From NCBI GenBank assembly GCA_958496175.1, contig OY292278.1, positions 22,692,001 to 22,756,000 on the forward strand: a stretch of DNA of 64,000 bases. The letters are read 5' to 3'. The notes beneath the pieces were generated by a model that had not been told where the DNA came from, did no database searches, and was given only the letters and a program-made list of their open reading frames with translations. This stretch comes from Sisyra terminalis. Its lineage: Eukaryota; Arthropoda; Insecta; Neuroptera; Sisyridae. This document shows, piece after piece, positions 60,871 through 64,000 of this stretch; position 1 is the stretch's first letter; each line of letters starts with the position of its first letter. Both the position numbers and the translations under genes were made by a program.

Positions 60871-61947
60871 TTGATGTCTTTAAATCAACACAAATTGTAA
60901 AATATGTTCGCAAGTTTTTGGCAAAATTTTTTAAATATACAAGAAATCCTCTTATTTTGTAAAACTGCGAAGTTTTCCAATAATGCGGCTACTATATCCG
61001 ATAGCTTTATTGCATGGCTATATGTTTCAATATCAGAGTAAACAAAATCTTAAGTTAATCATTTAATAGGGCTTAAAAAATAGCTAAACAAAGAAAAACG
61101 TCAAATGATTGAAAATTCGATTGCTGGGATATTTTCCCAAGAATTGGGTCATTTCTTCTTTTCACCACAAGGCAGTCAAATATTACTGAGTTGTAGATTC
61201 AAGCGATTGAACTTTTATTTTGTTGTAACTTTGAAACCAGTAAAAATAAGTATAATTTATTATTCATTATTAAAAAGAGTACAAAGGAATGAGGACTTTT
61301 TAGACCACGAATTTTACTTCAATTGATTTTAAGTAGGGTGCAAGACTAGTTACTACACCAAGCGTTAGTACAAAATTATAACGATATAAGATTTATTGTT
61401 GTTAAGGTTTGCTGGATACATATGAGAATGTTCTTTGCGCAAACTCCTTTATAAAAATAGTGGTTTCTCTATAAAATTCTAAAGTTCCTCTATAATAATA
61501 AACTTGGTTCCATTGTACATTTGGCCTTAAAGTAGTCATCTTCATTTATCATACCAAATTGGTCCCAGGGGTCGCTTTGATATACAATAAAAAAAAAATC
61601 AAAAATGATGACGTTAAAATGATAAGTGGGTCCTTTCATGATCTGAAAATTGAACCATTTGACCAATAATGAGTTTTTCCATTTATAACACCAAAAGAAT
61701 ATAATATGTAACCGATAGAAGACAGTAGTCCATAAACCTATAGCATGGAGAACAGAAAAATGCCGAAATTATTATTTCGATTCCAAAAATTTCAATAATA
61801 TTGTATTCTTTTTTAAATAAACACATTACATCACTGTGTAAATGAATGCGGTTGTCGTGGTTTTTTTAAACCATTCGCTTTTTTTAAACACAATCTCAAT
61901 GTACCTATCTCTCGATACCGATTTATGCCTCGATGTATTGTCTAAAC

Positions 61948-62199
61948 CAGGGGTGGCCAAGCCAAATGATACCGCGGCCCACTTTAAAAATGTATCATAA
62001 CTCCACGGATCACATATAAAATTATATATCCCCTATCTCTTTACTAGATTTTAATAAATTGTATACATTTTCAATACATTGGTTTTTTCACTTTAGCCAT
62101 TATAAAATATATATAAATTTTATAAAAATGTGATGAATTTTGCGGACCAGAAAAATGGTCAAGGCGAGCTTTTTGCGGCCCGTGGTTTGGTTAGCCCTG
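61948..62199. mobile_element. hAT-type MITE family C with perfect 8-bp target duplication
   Basis: 252 bp. Ends CAGGGGTGGCCAAGCCA and, inverted, CAGGGCTAACCAAACCA; target duplication GTCTAAAC at 61940-61947 and 62200-62207. The 8-bp duplication and CAGGG ends are hAT hallmarks. Non-coding. Confidence 0.9.
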
Positions 62200-64000
62200 G
62201 TCTAAACATACCTGATATTTACATTGTATAAAAAAATGACTAAAGATCACAGAAGAGAAATCTTCCATTCAAAAGCGGCATTATATATGCGACAAAGCCT
62301 CAATTTCAAGGTTACATCTACACGTGGCTGAATTTTACTACACCTTCGTATTATTGCGCATGCGAAAACCATATTTTTGCATTATCTAACCAAAATTACT
62401 TTTCAGCTTATGCACCATAATAATTCTACAGCCTAAAATCAACATAATACATTGGTTCATGATCATTAATCAAAGCGACACTTAAATTAGCATTTTTTTT
62501 CAATAATGTCTTCTTAATAACTATTGACAACTATAAAATTCCTTAAAAAGAACAATTAGTAACTAACATATTCATAAATAATATTTCAACTATAAAGGTA
62601 GTGTAATTTTGGTAATTTAGGTATTTTTGGAAAATATTCCATGAGAAAAGCAAAATGTGTTGACCCCCAAAATCTAGGTCAAGAATTGTCTTTCGATAAT
62701 ATTCGATCGATCGTTGGCGCACATACTCACTGCACCCAAACGTCGTGTCTATATAAATAATTAACGACTCAAATGCCCTTGATCTTGAAAAACGATAATC
62801 TTGCCTAATTTTTTTTTCGTTTGCTCATCGCCAAAAAACAGCAAATCGTAATACAATAATAATTTTCTTTGCATCACACATTTCCATTGCAAACAATAAA
62901 CCAATCAAACGACCCAATTTTACCTACTTAAATCAGTTATTTCAGCATTATAACTCCGTAATTAACATAAGATTAATTTTGTTTCCATTTTAAATTCATA
63001 TAATTATGCACTTGCATTCAATTTGAAAACTAATAGCTCAATCCCAGCCACTGTTGATATATATTTCAATACAGTAGAAAATCGAGATCATTTTATACGA
63101 ATAAATAATAAATGAATGCTCTACTGAAAAATCTAGAATCTGATTGATTAAAAACATCTTTTTGAAAAAAAAAATTGTAGAAGTAACTAGTGGTTCAGGC
63201 TGATCCAAGTCCAAGGTAATATGCAGGAAATACTTTTAGAAATACAAGTTTCACAATTTTATTTTTTAGTTATATAATGGTAATTAGTTAGTTACTTCAG
63301 CTATAAAAGCAACCCCATTTTTGAACTGTTGTGCCAACGTATATACTATCAGTGGTTTCGATTTTCAATCCAAACTTTAGTAAATAGACTAATTGATTAA
63401 AGATTCTCAACAAGCTAGTTTTGTGTAAATGGATTCCCCATTTCATGGCGTTAATTTAAAAATATAATACCAAATATATCACTAAAGCATTTAAAAAATA
63501 GATCTAGCAGATCTAAAGAGACCATTAGATACATTTATGACCTCACCGGTATGAACTATAGGTAACAAAACAACTTCCTAGTACATACTTGAATTTGGTG
63601 CCCATAATAAATAACCGCGCTCCAAAGCTAAAGCAGTTGGACCTAGTCAAAAACAAAACTATTTTTTTTTAAAAAATTGATTTGCGTTGTACAAAGTGGG
63701 TAAGTTACTTATTTTTCTTGTACAAATGAATAAAATTGAAGTCAAACCGATCTAATGGAATTAGTTGAATTATTTTTAATAAAACCTGGAGAATATGAAC
63801 TTGGGAATATTTACTTTTCATACTTAACGTCTCAAGTTTGTTAAATGCTTTTAAGCTTTGGAAAAACTATCCAATAGGAGCTTCAGTAAAAAGTTAAAAT
63901 GTTAAACCTACTATGATTTACCCTGCTGAAATAATATGGGACCTAAACTTGATCTGAAGCCAAAATTTTGTTTAAGCAAAGGACAATTTTTGATTATTTT

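Larger units (their letters stand above)
58853..64000. other. Region upstream of the usp exon at 58852; no further exon identified
   Basis: Should contain, or lead to, the first coding exon of usp on the minus strand, but no short ATG-containing exon with the required phase-1 donor could be recognised. It holds MITEs at 60393 and 61948 and a SINE at 60700. A TATATAG-containing stretch near 62750 is promoter-like on the minus strand but unsupported. Confidence 0.4.

Noticed and set aside
1..64000. CRISPR array, bacterial operon or viral integration
   Set aside because: No regularly spaced direct repeats, ribosome-binding-site-led operons or viral gene blocks were seen; introns, SINEs and MITEs mark nuclear animal DNA.

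Overview
This is an AT-rich eukaryotic (insect) nuclear genome window with introns, canonical GT-AG splice sites and dense transposon debris. The ultraspiracle/RXR gene has a conserved RXR-type ligand-binding domain rather than the divergent form of flies and moths. That points to a non-dipteran, non-lepidopteran insect; a hemipteran would fit, but this is inference.

Three genes can be supported. (1) An NWD1-like gene (NACHT and WD repeats) on the + strand, 25505-40292. I could join 19 exons with every splice phase matching, giving 1,637 residues. (2) A single-exon GT32-type Golgi glycosyltransferase on the - strand, 43967-44869. (3) The nuclear receptor ultraspiracle/RXR on the - strand, 51979-58852. 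Five exons encode most of the receptor (440 residues visible); the first coding exon was not found and may lie towards or beyond the right edge. The first is a STAND ATPase scaffold, the second a secretory-pathway enzyme and the third the ecdysone receptor partner. Nothing shows that they work together.

Bases 1-25300 hold no gene I can support. This stretch contains a 2.06 kb element with 25-bp terminal inverted repeats (6168-8224) carrying a broken, widespread protein of unknown function, a 5'-truncated jockey-type retroelement with a 12-bp target duplication (18052-19206), and a pogo-like element split by a 486-bp retroelement with a 13-bp target duplication (19334-20413). It also has several MITEs and some less AT-rich islands, one of which (about 17340-17450) could be a 5' noncoding exon.

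The introns and intergenic parts of the right side carry a foldback element (27341-28413), hAT MITEs with 8-bp target duplications (53402-53617, 61948-62199), a broken Penelope-like element (48365-49868) and other inverted-repeat elements. A tRNA-derived SINE family has about nine copies across the window. The most interesting non-genic signal is a short retroelement family that keeps a hammerhead-ribozyme-like arrangement in two copies (19912-19952 and 28689-28729).
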